Origin: Lentilactobacillus raoultii
GTDB lineage: Bacteria; Bacillota; Bacilli; Lactobacillales; Lactobacillaceae
DNA length: 64,000 nucleotides
Assembly (NCBI RefSeq): GCF_900411375.1
Contig: NZ_LS423000.1
Coordinates: forward strand, 1-64,000
Direction of reading: 5' to 3'
How positions within the stretch are numbered: position 1 is the stretch's first letter; each line of letters opens with the position of its first letter. Of this stretch, positions 43,005 to 51,008 are shown in pieces. The position numbers and the translations under genes were made by a program. The notes beneath the pieces were generated by a model. It was given only the letters and a program-made list of their open reading frames with translations. It did not search any database and was not told the origin of the DNA.

Positions 43005-43925
43005 TTACAGACTCTTAACCGGTTCTTCACCGATAATTCGAACTTCAGTTTCCAAATGAACCCCAAACTTGGCAAACACGGTTTTTTGAACGTGCGCAAT
43101 CACATTTAAATAGTCCGTTGCCGTTGCGTGATCCACATTCACAATGAAGCCGGCGTGTTTTAACGAAACTTGGGCACCACCAATTTGAAATCCTTGTAGG
43201 CCGGCATCGTGGATCAATTTACCGGCAAAATGCCCTTTTGGCCGTTTAAAAACACTGCCACAGGACGGTAGTTCTAAAGGCTGTTTACTAGCTCTTAAGT
43301 TATTTAAATGGGTCATTCGTTTTTGAATTTTTTCAGCGATTCCCGAATTTAACGAAAAAGTAGCCGATAACACAATTTGATGATTTTCTTGGACGCTGCA
43401 GTGACGGTAACCAAAGTCGAGTTGTTTAAAGTTAAGATGATCAACCTGATCATTAGGACTTAATACTTCAGCACCGGTCACAACGTCGTCGATGTCGCCA
43501 CCATAAGCACCAGCGTTCATAAAAATTGCTCCGCCAACGCTTCCTGGGATACCGGCCGCAAACTCGATGCCGGTCAGCGAATGAGCCTGAGCCGCCTTGG
43601 TCACGTCAATTAAGGCTGCACCGGCATCTGCAGTGATTGTGTGGTTATCATGGACCGTAATTTTGTTCATTTTAGTCAAAATCATTGTTAATCCATGAAT
43701 ACCACCATCCCTGACAATCAGATTACTGGCATTACCAATAACCGTCACCGGAATCTCCTGCTGATTAGCATAATCCAGTAGTGCCTGAGTCTGCTTGACC
43801 GACTGGGGAAACGCCAAGATATCGGCTGGCCCACCAGTTAAGGTATGCGTATATTTTGAAAGTGGTTCATTAAATAAGATTTCAATGTTTGGATCAATAT
43901 TAGCGATTGATTTGTAATCATTCAT
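43005..43925 (-). CDS. murB: UDP-N-acetylenolpyruvoylglucosamine reductase
   Basis: Makes UDP-MurNAc for peptidoglycan. A 306-residue type-II-like MurB (no Tyr loop). The FAD-binding [20 protein letters not shown]-type block lies near residues 56-75, [23 protein letters not shown] near 119-141 and the catalytic Ser in [14 protein letters not shown] (about 218-231). The ATG at 43925 has AAGGAA upstream; the longer frame start lacks one. It stands as its own unit, divergent from an exonuclease gene. Confidence 0.95.
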   Translation of the reverse strand: MNDYKSIANIDPNIEILFNEPLSKYTHTLTGGPADILAFPQSVKQTQALLDYANQQEIPVTVIGNASNLIVRDGGIHGLTMILTKMNKITVHDNHTITADAGAALIDVTKAAQAHSLTGIEFAAGIPGSVGGAIFMNAGAYGGDIDDVVTGAEVLSPNDQVDHLNFKQLDFGYRHCSVQENHQIVLSATFSLNSGIAEKIQKRMTHLNNLRASKQPLELPSCGSVFKRPKGHFAGKLIHDAGLQGFQIGGAQVSLKHAGFIVNVDHATATDYLNVIAHVQKTVFAKFGVHLETEVRIIGEEPVKSL

Positions 43926-44122
43926 AGTTAAATTCCTTGCCTTCAAAGTATTCCAAAATACGATGATACTTTTAAAACGTATAATTTTATTTTACCACGA
44001 TTCCACATCCCAGTGTTGTCAAAGAAGGACACTTGACTTTCAATTCCCCCTTCTCTGTCCACTTCTGTTGCATCCACACACAAATGTTTGTAGAATAAGA
44101 ACAATAGAATGAGGTGAAAAAA

Positions 44123-44656
44123 ATGAATTTCGTCGCAATGGATTTTGAAACTGCGAACGGTAAACGGGCTAGTGCCTGCTCCATTGCTTTGGCCATCGTT
44201 AGAAACAATCAGGTTGCCCATGAATTTTATTCTTTAATTAATCCGGAAACAGATTTTAGTTGGCGTAATATCAACGTTCATGGAATCCACCAACGGGATG
44301 TGGTCGATGCACCGACTTTTCCCGAAGTATGGGCTCATATTTCGCCCTTGTTTACTGCTAATAAACTGGTAGTTGCCCATAACGCGTCATTTGATAACAG
44401 CGTTTTAAAGCGGACGCTTGAACGATATCAATTAATGCCGCCACACTACCTCACACTCGATACGTTGAAAACGTCTAAGCAATTCTATCCGCAAATGATT
44501 AACCACAAACTAAATACGGTTTGTGATGAATTGCATATCAGTCTGGAACATCATCACAACGCATTAGACGACAGTGTTGCTTGTGCAAACATTTTATTAA
44601 CTCAGCAACAACAATTTGGCAGCAGTGCCCTTAGAAATTTTGTTAAAGCAATTTAA
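44123..44656 (+). CDS. DnaQ-like 3'-5' exonuclease (DEDDh family)
   Basis: A 177-residue DEDDh nuclease domain: ExoI MDFETANGKRAS (Asp/Glu, about residues 6-17), ExoII HNASFDNSVLKRTL (about 89-102) and ExoIII HHNALDDSVACANI (about 140-153). The family includes the proofreading epsilon subunit and RNase T-like enzymes; as a stand-alone domain it may serve repair or RNA turnover. The ATG at 44123 is preferred over a GTG three codons earlier because GAGGTGA lies six bases before it. Gene shares a terminator with the GNAT gene. Confidence 0.88.
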   Translation: MNFVAMDFETANGKRASACSIALAIVRNNQVAHEFYSLINPETDFSWRNINVHGIHQRDVVDAPTFPEVWAHISPLFTANKLVVAHNASFDNSVLKRTLERYQLMPPHYLTLDTLKTSKQFYPQMINHKLNTVCDELHISLEHHHNALDDSVACANILLTQQQQFGSSALRNFVKAI

Positions 44657-44660
44657 CCAG

Positions 44661-44704
44661 CAAAAAAGATTGACCCGATTATTTTACCTAGTCAATCTTT
44701 TTTT
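44661..44704. terminator. Bidirectional terminator between the exonuclease and GNAT genes
   Basis: AAAAAAGATTGAC and GTCAATCTTTTTTT pair around a long loop; both sides have the needed tracts. Confidence 0.85.
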
Positions 44705-45198
44705 GTTGATTTATCTGTAACCGTCAATGACATTTCAAGAACCGTTCGATCATGATCGACTTTAGTTTTCACCAATTTGAAGCCCATCTTTTGATAAAGA
44801 TGAATCGCAACTTGATTATCTTTAAACACTTCAAGCGTTAACGTTGAGAGCTGGCTGTAATCGGTTGCCCAATCAATTGCCAAAGCCATTAGATTGGTTC
44901 CAATCGTGAAACCTTGATAGGCCTTCAACACCGCTATCCCAACTTCGCCGACCTCTCTGGTTAAGCCATCGACCGTCACAATGCCAATGAGCTGATCATT
45001 CAAAACGGCCAGCGCCATTAAATTAGTTAGCGACTGATTAATCAGCTTAATCTGCTGGGCTTCAACGGCTGGTGTCAAACTTGTCAAATCTGAATCAACG
45101 AGGAAAGTATCAGATTCTGTTTGTAATTGTCTCAGCAATTGTAAAATATTTGCGGCATCCGTTGGTTCAGCTAACCGGAAGATGATCTCCTTAGCCAT
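44692..45198 (-). CDS. GNAT-family N-acetyltransferase
   Basis: A 168-residue GNAT protein. The acetyl-CoA-binding motif A region VGEVGIAVLKAYQGFTIGTNLM (about residues 83-104) shows the Q/RxxGxG/A-like turn in degenerate form, and LTLEVFKDNQVAIHLYQKMGFKLV (about 122-145) is the usual motif B. The substrate is unknown. Its start overlaps the tsaE stop by eight bases, an arrangement common in lactobacilli, but the pairing does not identify the acceptor. Confidence 0.86.
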   Translation of the reverse strand: MAKEIIFRLAEPTDAANILQLLRQLQTESDTFLVDSDLTSLTPAVEAQQIKLINQSLTNLMALAVLNDQLIGIVTVDGLTREVGEVGIAVLKAYQGFTIGTNLMALAIDWATDYSQLSTLTLEVFKDNQVAIHLYQKMGFKLVKTKVDHDRTVLEMSLTVTDKSTKKD

Positions 45199-45670
45199 TT
45201 TTTGCCGCCAATACGTCAGCTGTTAACGTTTCAAAACGCTTTCCTTTCGGCTCAAACGTGATCTGTCTGACATTGTCTCCTTTAGAATCGTCTCGTCGAA
45301 AAACAATTCTCAGATAATCATCAGGCAACTCGTCAGTGACAAATTTCGACCATTCCACGACGTTGACACCATCGCCATTGAAATATTCATCTAATCCCAG
45401 TTCGTCACCGCCACCCTGCTCAAGGCGATAAACATCCATATGATAAAGCGGGATTCGCCCACTTTGATATTCGCGAATAATTGTAAAGGTAGGACTCTTG
45501 ATTGGTCGTTTAATACCCAATCCCTTTCCTAAACCTTTAGTAAAGGTGGTTTTACCTGCACCAAGGTCACCATCTAACAAAATTAAATCCCTTGGCTGCA
45601 GGAAGTTCGCCAGTTTTTCACCAAGTTCAATTGTTTGATCAGCTGACGTTACTGTTAGTGTTTTTTTCAA
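45191..45670 (-). CDS. tsaE: tRNA t6A biosynthesis ATPase TsaE
   Basis: Works with TsaB and TsaD in threonylcarbamoyl-adenosine (t6A37) formation. The 159-residue P-loop protein carries LLDGDLGAGKTTFTKGLGKGLG (about residues 32-53, includes Walker A GDLGAGKTT), FTIIREYQSG near 68-77 and the Walker-B-like LYHMDVYRLE (about 80-89). The ATG at 45670 begins about 88 bp from cobT and marks the edge of the corrinoid island: upstream of it the sequence becomes AT-rich and turns to B12 genes. Confidence 0.94.
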   Translation of the reverse strand: MKKTLTVTSADQTIELGEKLANFLQPRDLILLDGDLGAGKTTFTKGLGKGLGIKRPIKSPTFTIIREYQSGRIPLYHMDVYRLEQGGGDELGLDEYFNGDGVNVVEWSKFVTDELPDDYLRIVFRRDDSKGDNVRQITFEPKGKRFETLTADVLAAKNG

Positions 45671-45757
45671 ACGGTCATCACTTCCATACCTAAATTAGAC
45701 TAATCATACCAATTGATGATAACATATAATTTTTAAAATGTCGTAGCGCAGATTCTT

Positions 45758-46801
45758 TTATTTTACAAACCCAACGTGAAGATCTTCAAGTGTGTTCATG
45801 TTAGCTAATAGTGCTTGAATGGCGTCAATCATTGGCAATAAAAGCGCTGCACCACTTCCCTCACCAACAGCTAAATGAAGATCAAGAATAGGATGTAGAC
45901 CAACTTTTTCTAATACAATTTTCATACCCTTTTCGTGTGATAAATGTGATGGAATAACATAATCTGTAATATTGGGATAAATTTTTTGAGCGATTGATAA
46001 TGCTGCAATCGAAATAAATCCATCTAATACCACAGGAATGCCTTGACGCGCGCTTTCTAAAATCACGCCCGCATTTGCACCAATCTCAAATCCACCAACT
46101 TTGCTTAAAATATCAATTGGATCATTAGAATCGGGTTGACGTCTATTAAGGACTTCTTGAATGACCCTTTTTTTATGTTGATACCGCTTCTCAGAGATGG
46201 CGGAACCAAAGCCGACAATTTCTTGAACCGAAAGACCATATGCAGCCGCGAGAATTGCAGAGGAAGCCGTTGTATTTGCCATTCCCAGCTCGCCTATCAG
46301 TAAAAGATCGTTACCGTTTCGAATAGCCAAATCTGCTTGTTCCCTGCCTATGTTAATCGAGCGAAGTGCTTCTTGATACGACATTGCTGGTTGGGTCATC
46401 ATGTTAGCCGTTCCGTACCTAATTTTTCGATGAATAATTTTTGAATTTTCCAGATCTTCAGCTACTCCAACATCGATCACCTTAACATCACAATTAAATT
46501 GTTTTGCAAGGGATGCAATTGTTGTATGTCCATTAACCGTGTTAACAGCTTGAATCGCAGTTACTTTTCTTGGGGTTGCTGAAACGCCCAAAGAAACGAT
46601 CCCATGATCAGCTGCGAAAACTAAGCAACACCGCTTACTGGTCTTTAACTGTTGAGTGTGCTCAATTCCAGCCAATTTTATTGCTAGTTCTTCCAGTTTC
46701 CCCAAACCACCAATTGGTTTACATAAATGATTTAATCGGACTTGCATTTTATGACGGTCCACCTTTGAAACTGTCGGCAAAGTCTTTGACCAATTTGACA
46801 T
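45758..46801 (-). CDS. cobT: Nicotinate-nucleotide-dimethylbenzimidazole phosphoribosyltransferase
   Basis: Activates the lower-ligand base (dimethylbenzimidazole or adenine) to its alpha-ribotide, the last precursor of the nucleotide loop. The 347-residue protein has the family landmarks: CKPIGGLGKLEELA (about residues 27-40), FAADHGIVSLGVSA (about 63-76), IGELGMANTTASSA (about 170-183) and the catalytic-Glu region AVGEGSGAALLLPM (about 312-325). Lactobacilli with this cluster make pseudocobalamin, so adenine may be the base. It follows an unknown membrane gene on the same strand. No cobalamin riboswitch is visible nearby. Confidence 0.95.
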   Translation of the reverse strand: MSNWSKTLPTVSKVDRHKMQVRLNHLCKPIGGLGKLEELAIKLAGIEHTQQLKTSKRCCLVFAADHGIVSLGVSATPRKVTAIQAVNTVNGHTTIASLAKQFNCDVKVIDVGVAEDLENSKIIHRKIRYGTANMMTQPAMSYQEALRSINIGREQADLAIRNGNDLLLIGELGMANTTASSAILAAAYGLSVQEIVGFGSAISEKRYQHKKRVIQEVLNRRQPDSNDPIDILSKVGGFEIGANAGVILESARQGIPVVLDGFISIAALSIAQKIYPNITDYVIPSHLSHEKGMKIVLEKVGLHPILDLHLAVGEGSGAALLLPMIDAIQALLANMNTLEDLHVGFVK

Positions 46802-46855
46802 AATAACGTCATCCCTTATTTTAAATTTTTAGTTAACATTTGCACTCAATTTTTG

Positions 46856-47575
46856 TTAAACAAGATGCCAAGTAGCGATGATAAAGCCCAAAGCTGCAAG
46901 CACACTTAAAAGAATTTTGAAAATTGTGCCAGCATTCGTTGTAACGGTGTTAAGAAACTGCATGAAATACTTTTGCGATAAGTTATTGATCATTTCCCTT
47001 TTAAAAAAATAAAGTCCTATTATAAGAATTTCTGGTAGAACATAAATAAAAGCATATAATCCCAAATATCCTGTTTTTAACAAAAAGTTTTGTTTTAACG
47101 CAATCAATAATGAGATTGCGCCTAAATATGGCATTGCAGTCGAAAATTCGACAAACGTTATCATTATTCCAAGTAAAACAAAGTAATATCCCTTATCAGT
47201 AATATTCTTTGAAAATTTATCAATTAAAGCGACTTTGTTTCTATTATCAGAATGTTTTAGCAAAATAATAAAAATTATAGTAGATAAACCTAAGAGTAAC
47301 CACCAAGATATTGATGAATGCCATAACTGACCTAGTTTTTTGTCGATCGTTTGAACGTCATTAGCTAAAAAATGGTTAATAATTGATAACATTCCAAAAA
47401 CAGCAATGCTTCCAATCAAAAATTCTGTTAACATCATTCCAAACGCATAAGAAAATAAATTTCTTAACTTTTTATAGTTTTTTGAAAATCCCAAAATTGC
47501 ATAAGTCATTAAAATTGCCGATGGGTTTAGGGAGTCCAAGCTTGCTAATCCAATTATAATGAACAAAGTTACCAT
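46856..47575 (-). CDS. Unidentified polytopic membrane protein upstream of cobT
   Basis: A 239-residue membrane protein with six or seven helices. The N-terminal SLDSLNPSAILMTYAILGFS (about residues 9-28) recalls the NP-containing half of LysE/CcdA/GAP-type exporters, so I describe it as GAP/LysE-like without assigning a function. The rest is hydrophobic with a Lys-rich cytoplasmic loop (KHSDNRNKVALIDKFSK). It is separated from cobT by 54 bp with no terminator and is probably co-transcribed with it. It is AT-rich like the rest of the island. It is a candidate transporter for a B12-pathway metabolite or metal, but that is inference from location. Confidence 0.6.
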   Translation of the reverse strand: MVTLFIIIGLASLDSLNPSAILMTYAILGFSKNYKKLRNLFSYAFGMMLTEFLIGSIAVFGMLSIINHFLANDVQTIDKKLGQLWHSSISWWLLLGLSTIIFIILLKHSDNRNKVALIDKFSKNITDKGYYFVLLGIMITFVEFSTAMPYLGAISLLIALKQNFLLKTGYLGLYAFIYVLPEILIIGLYFFKREMINNLSQKYFMQFLNTVTTNAGTIFKILLSVLAALGFIIATWHLV

Positions 47576-47617
47576 AGTTCTTCACTTCCTCCATTAATGA
47601 GAGGTGTTATAATTATA

Positions 47618-47631
47618 TGTAAGGGCTTTCA
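47618..47631. promoter_or_regulatory. Candidate cre (CcpA) site between the cobT unit and pduV
   Basis: TGTAAGGGCTTTCA matches the cre consensus TGWNANCGNTNWCA at all but one defined position (central CG reads GG). It lies in the promoter region of two divergent genes. This is a plausible catabolite-control site but rests on one 14-mer. Confidence 0.4.
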
Positions 47632-47820
47632 AAGCATGCTAAATTCATTTACTAAATGATAAATTGACCACTATGTAAAGTATAGTCCATAGTTTTAGTC
47701 AATTATTGTTCACTTAATATTAAAATTAGCCATGTTATAAAAGCCATCCAAAAGTGTCATTTAAAAATAATTTCACTTATAACTGTAATCACCATTTATT
47801 GATTGCGAGGAGGTTTTCTA

Positions 47821-48261
47821 GTGAGAAAAGCAATGTTTGTTGGCGCCGTCGGTTGCGGTAAGACAACCCTTATCCAACGACTCCATAATCAAAAAATAAA
47901 TTATGATAAAACTCAGGCTGTTGAATTTTCAGATGATATTATCGACACTCCTGGTGAGTTTGTTGAGCATCGTTATTTATATCCTTCTTTAATGACGACT
48001 TCCGTAGAAGCAGATTTAGTAGTGATCCTTCAAAGTGCCACTGATAGCCGGGCAATTTTCCCAGCCGGTTTTACAACGATGTTTCCATCTAAAACTATCG
48101 GTGTGATCACAAAGATAGATGCTGCTAATGAATCACAGCTTAAATATGCTAAAGATCGTTTGATAGACGCTGGCGTTTCTAGGATTTTTGAACTTTCAGC
48201 TTTAACGGGCAAAGATGTCGACCAATTAAGAGATTTTTTAAAGCTTTCCGTCACTAATTAA
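47821..48261 (+). CDS. pduV: EutP/PduV-family GTPase
   Basis: A 146-residue small GTPase: G1 FVGAVGCGKTTLIQRL (about residues 5-20), the switch/G3 region IIDTPGEFVEHRYLYPSL (about 43-60; family signature DTPGE with Glu in place of Gln) and G4 ITKIDAA (about 99-105). PduV and EutP accompany propanediol and ethanolamine microcompartments, where PduV binds the shell. Here no shell gene is visible; this gene stands alone on the plus strand within a block of minus-strand B12 genes. In Listeria pduV is also near cobU/cobS. The GTG at 47821 follows GAGGAGGTT. Confidence 0.85.
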   Translation: MRKAMFVGAVGCGKTTLIQRLHNQKINYDKTQAVEFSDDIIDTPGEFVEHRYLYPSLMTTSVEADLVVILQSATDSRAIFPAGFTTMFPSKTIGVITKIDAANESQLKYAKDRLIDAGVSRIFELSALTGKDVDQLRDFLKLSVTN

Positions 48262-48334
48262 AATTCTGATAGCCAACAGTACAGCCAATTGCAAAATAAA
48301 CTGAATAGACAATTCTTTAACTTTAAATAACTGC

Positions 48335-49045
48335 TTACCCCATTTGGTCTTGAATCATTTTCAACAAGCTCCGTTTTAAAACCTGATCCGTTTGGATTGG
48401 CGTTACAGCTGTTTGATGATCACCGTTTATTAATTTAGCTGTAGTTGGTCCTAGCGTGTAATAAATAGGCGAATCAAAACTATCTGGGATTTGCACTTCT
48501 ATCTTTTTCAATCTCTGGTAAGCCGAAGGACTTGTTACCAGAATTCGGTGAATTTTTTCTGAACGTAATTTTTCGATCACCACCCTTTCGGATGCTTTAG
48601 ACCACTTATTTTCATAAATTTGAACTTTCCTAACAAACTTCGGAAGTTGATTCCCAGCACCAATATTCCCCGTCAACAAAGTCAATGATTTTAAGTGTAG
48701 ATTCGCGATTAATTCCATAAAGCCCTGCTGATTTTCAGATCTTGCAACTACGATTTTTAAATGATTAGAGGCTTTTTTTATTAACTTTTTGCGCATTTTA
48801 TCACTTAAAAGCAAGAACATCGCTTGGGTATTTAATGAGAGTAATTGATTTGTATAAACACTAAGCCCAAATTGACTGGTTATACCAATGGCTGAGCTAG
48901 TCTTAATCAGCTGTTTATCCTCACTTTTTAAGCTACACGGAAGTAACTGTCTGAGGGGACAATATAGTACTTTATCAGCTATCAATAATTTTTTCCTTAG
49001 TTCATTACTGATTTTTCCCTCTGGATACGTTATTAAAAATGTCAT
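48335..49045 (-). CDS. hemD: Uroporphyrinogen-III synthase (stand-alone)
   Basis: Closes hydroxymethylbilane to uroporphyrinogen III with inversion of ring D. The 236-residue protein shows the weakly conserved HemD layout of two alpha/beta domains, with RILVTSPSAYQRLKKI (about residues 168-183) and IYYTLGPTTAKLINGDHQ (about 193-210) matching the C-terminal TS.S and G..TA patterns. A second HemD-like domain is fused to CobA at the far end of the cluster. It ends the hemL-cobU-cobS-cobC-hemD run; its start is 15 bp from the cobC stop. Confidence 0.8.
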   Translation of the reverse strand: MTFLITYPEGKISNELRKKLLIADKVLYCPLRQLLPCSLKSEDKQLIKTSSAIGITSQFGLSVYTNQLLSLNTQAMFLLLSDKMRKKLIKKASNHLKIVVARSENQQGFMELIANLHLKSLTLLTGNIGAGNQLPKFVRKVQIYENKWSKASERVVIEKLRSEKIHRILVTSPSAYQRLKKIEVQIPDSFDSPIYYTLGPTTAKLINGDHQTAVTPIQTDQVLKRSLLKMIQDQMG

Positions 49046-49059
49046 TTTCTTTCACTGCC

Positions 49060-49647
49060 TCACACATTGTAACTAGTTAGTTGCACGCCTTCATTGTTAA
49101 TTGTATAGACTGAATAGTCACCAGCTAAAAAATTGGTATTCCAGTAGTTTAAATTTGGAAACCAAACATGATGTAATGCTCTCAAGACACCCAAATGAGC
49201 AATCAACAGCGTCTGACACCCTGTACGATCATCTTGATAATAATCTTGAAATGCCTCCAGCACCCTATGCTTAAAACAAATATAACCTTCGCCGTTCCCA
49301 GGGGCCACTTTAAATGGTTCATTTAACCATTTTTGCCAGCCAATCGGATCTAATGCTTGAATTTCGTTAGCATTAAGTCCCTCCCAATCTCCAAAACCCA
49401 TTTCATTGAATCTGGCATCAATAATTGGGTGGATTGTAGGATTTTGATTTAAAATCGGAACGGCCGTTTGTTTTGTTCTTAACATATCACTGATAATGAT
49501 TCTGCTAAATGTATAGGGGGTTAACTTCTTAGCCACCTCATCTGCCTGCTGAAACCCTTTTTTATCTAGAGACACATTTAAGGAACCATAAAATTTCCTT
49601 TGTCTGTTTAATAAAGTCTCTCCATGACGCAGTACAAAAAGTTTCAT
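49060..49647 (-). CDS. cobC: Alpha-ribazole-5'-phosphate phosphatase
   Basis: Removes the 5'-phosphate from alpha-ribazole phosphate or adenosylcobalamin phosphate in nucleotide-loop assembly. The 195-residue histidine phosphatase has FVLRHGETLLNRQRKFYGSL (about residues 4-23; catalytic His in RHGE), a second Glu-containing stretch MGFGDWEGLN and the second catalytic His in LLIAHLGVLRAL (about 148-159). Its start overlaps the cobS stop (ATGA), so they are coupled, which favours the cobalamin role over a general phosphoglycerate mutase. Confidence 0.87.
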   Translation of the reverse strand: MKLFVLRHGETLLNRQRKFYGSLNVSLDKKGFQQADEVAKKLTPYTFSRIIISDMLRTKQTAVPILNQNPTIHPIIDARFNEMGFGDWEGLNANEIQALDPIGWQKWLNEPFKVAPGNGEGYICFKHRVLEAFQDYYQDDRTGCQTLLIAHLGVLRALHHVWFPNLNYWNTNFLAGDYSVYTINNEGVQLTSYNV

Positions 49648-50399
49648 CCTACCACCCTAATTAAAATTGTATAGATAAACAAAAAGGCAACTTGAGATAT
49701 CACTCCTGAAGCACCAATTGTATCACCACTTAACCCACCCAATAGGTGAATAATGTGATGTCGATACCAGTAAACAGTGATCAAAACAACGATATAACTG
49801 ATTAAACCACTAATTTTCAAAATACTGCCAATAATTAAAATTGAAAAAAGTTGAGCAACAATAATTCGCCAAGTTGCCACACCTGTCCATATGCTGGCTA
49901 ATCCGTTTCCGGCATAAACCATCTTATAAAATAAAAGACTGATTCCTGTTTTTGTCATCATTGTCGTAATAGCGGCTAACCCTACCATTTGCCAGATGGG
50001 TAAACTTTGACCTAAAATACTCCCTAATCCAACCATCACCATATAAAAATAAAGAAGTGCCAAACTTCCCATTGTACCAAGTCGACTATCTTTCATAATT
50101 TCTCTTATACGATCAGTTGTCCTGGAAGAAAAGAGCCCATCAGCCGTGTCAGCCAAAGCATCTAAGTGAAAGCCACCAGTAATAAGGCCATCAAATATTA
50201 AATAAACTATCCAAGAAAACCAAACCGGAAAAATAAACGTTGCTCCCCAAAATAATAATGCCTCAAGTGTTCCAAGTAACAATCCAAAGAAAGTAAAGTA
50301 TTGGATATTAGTTTTAAATTTATTTGTAACATCTGGAATTTCAATAGGGATGGAAATTCTCGTAAAAAATTGTGTAAATAAAATCATTGCCTTTAACAT
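49644..50399 (-). CDS. cobS: Adenosylcobinamide-GDP ribazoletransferase (cobalamin synthase)
   Basis: Joins adenosylcobinamide-GDP and alpha-ribazole (or its phosphate) in the membrane. The 251-residue protein has about seven helices, the entry motif MILFTQFFTRISIPIEIP near the N-terminus and the metal/phosphate motif GGFHLDALADTADGLFSS (about residues 77-94), plus a late GLSGDTIGASGVISQ (about 218-232). It lies between cobU and cobC in the standard order. The ATG at 50399 is used, although an ATG four codons later (50387) is possible. Confidence 0.95.
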   Translation of the reverse strand: MLKAMILFTQFFTRISIPIEIPDVTNKFKTNIQYFTFFGLLLGTLEALLFWGATFIFPVWFSWIVYLIFDGLITGGFHLDALADTADGLFSSRTTDRIREIMKDSRLGTMGSLALLYFYMVMVGLGSILGQSLPIWQMVGLAAITTMMTKTGISLLFYKMVYAGNGLASIWTGVATWRIIVAQLFSILIIGSILKISGLISYIVVLITVYWYRHHIIHLLGGLSGDTIGASGVISQVAFLFIYTILIRVVG

Positions 50400-50414
50400 G
50401 ACATAATCGTTTCC

Positions 50415-51008
50415 TTACTTTATTTTTTGCGGCAACCCGCTAATAACAAAATAAACATCGTCCGCTTTTCGAGCAATCAATTGGTTAACTTCTCCGTATA
50501 AATCTCTTAAAACGCGAGATTGCTTTGTTGCTGGAACAATTCCTAAGCCAACTTCATCGGAAACAATCACTAATCGTTGGTGATTGTTCTCAGCCATTTC
50601 AAATAGTCGATTCCATTCACCAAGAATCACATTTTCGAATGATTGAAGCGACTCCGTTGAAAGTTGTTCAACGATTGAATCGAAAGACAATGAGTTTTCT
50701 TTCTTATGATTAGTTATCAGATCATAAAAAAGGTTAGTAACACTCATTGTCGCATCATCTAATAAGTATCCAGCGTATTGATGTGTCGCAATAAATGAGG
50801 CAAAATCTTTATATCGTTCTTCGGTTACCCAATTCCGAGAGCGTCTTTTTTGATGCTTCTTGATCCGCAATTGAATCTCTGAATCTCCCCGCAATGCGAT
50901 TCCGGTAGCAATATAACAAATCGGGTCAGTTCTCTTAAAAAGACTTTCCGCGAAGGCTGATTTGCCACTTTTAGAGCCTCCTGTAACAAAAGTTAGGTGC
51001 GCTTTCAT
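50415..51008 (-). CDS. cobU: Adenosylcobinamide kinase / guanylyltransferase
   Basis: Phosphorylates and then guanylylates adenosylcobinamide. The 197-residue P-loop protein starts with LTFVTGGSKSGKSAFAESL (about residues 4-22), the CobU-type Walker A. The guanylylation-site His lies in the KKHQKRRSRNWVTEER region (about 50-65) and a Walker-B-like VIVSDEVGLGIVP (about 145-157) follows. Its ATG overlaps the stop of the CblS-like gene by four bases, coupling their translation. Confidence 0.93.
   Translation of the reverse strand: MKAHLTFVTGGSKSGKSAFAESLFKRTDPICYIATGIALRGDSEIQLRIKKHQKRRSRNWVTEERYKDFASFIATHQYAGYLLDDATMSVTNLFYDLITNHKKENSLSFDSIVEQLSTESLQSFENVILGEWNRLFEMAENNHQRLVIVSDEVGLGIVPATKQSRVLRDLYGEVNQLIARKADDVYFVISGLPQKIK

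Noticed and set aside
43943-44221. Minus-strand frames over the murB-exonuclease divergent region
   Set aside because: They overlap the exonuclease start in antisense and have no supporting features.
47576-47820. Possible cobalamin riboswitch ahead of the cobT unit or pduV
   Set aside because: The region lacks the B12-box sequence and the expected long paired leader. Only short AT-rich repeats and the cre-like site are seen.
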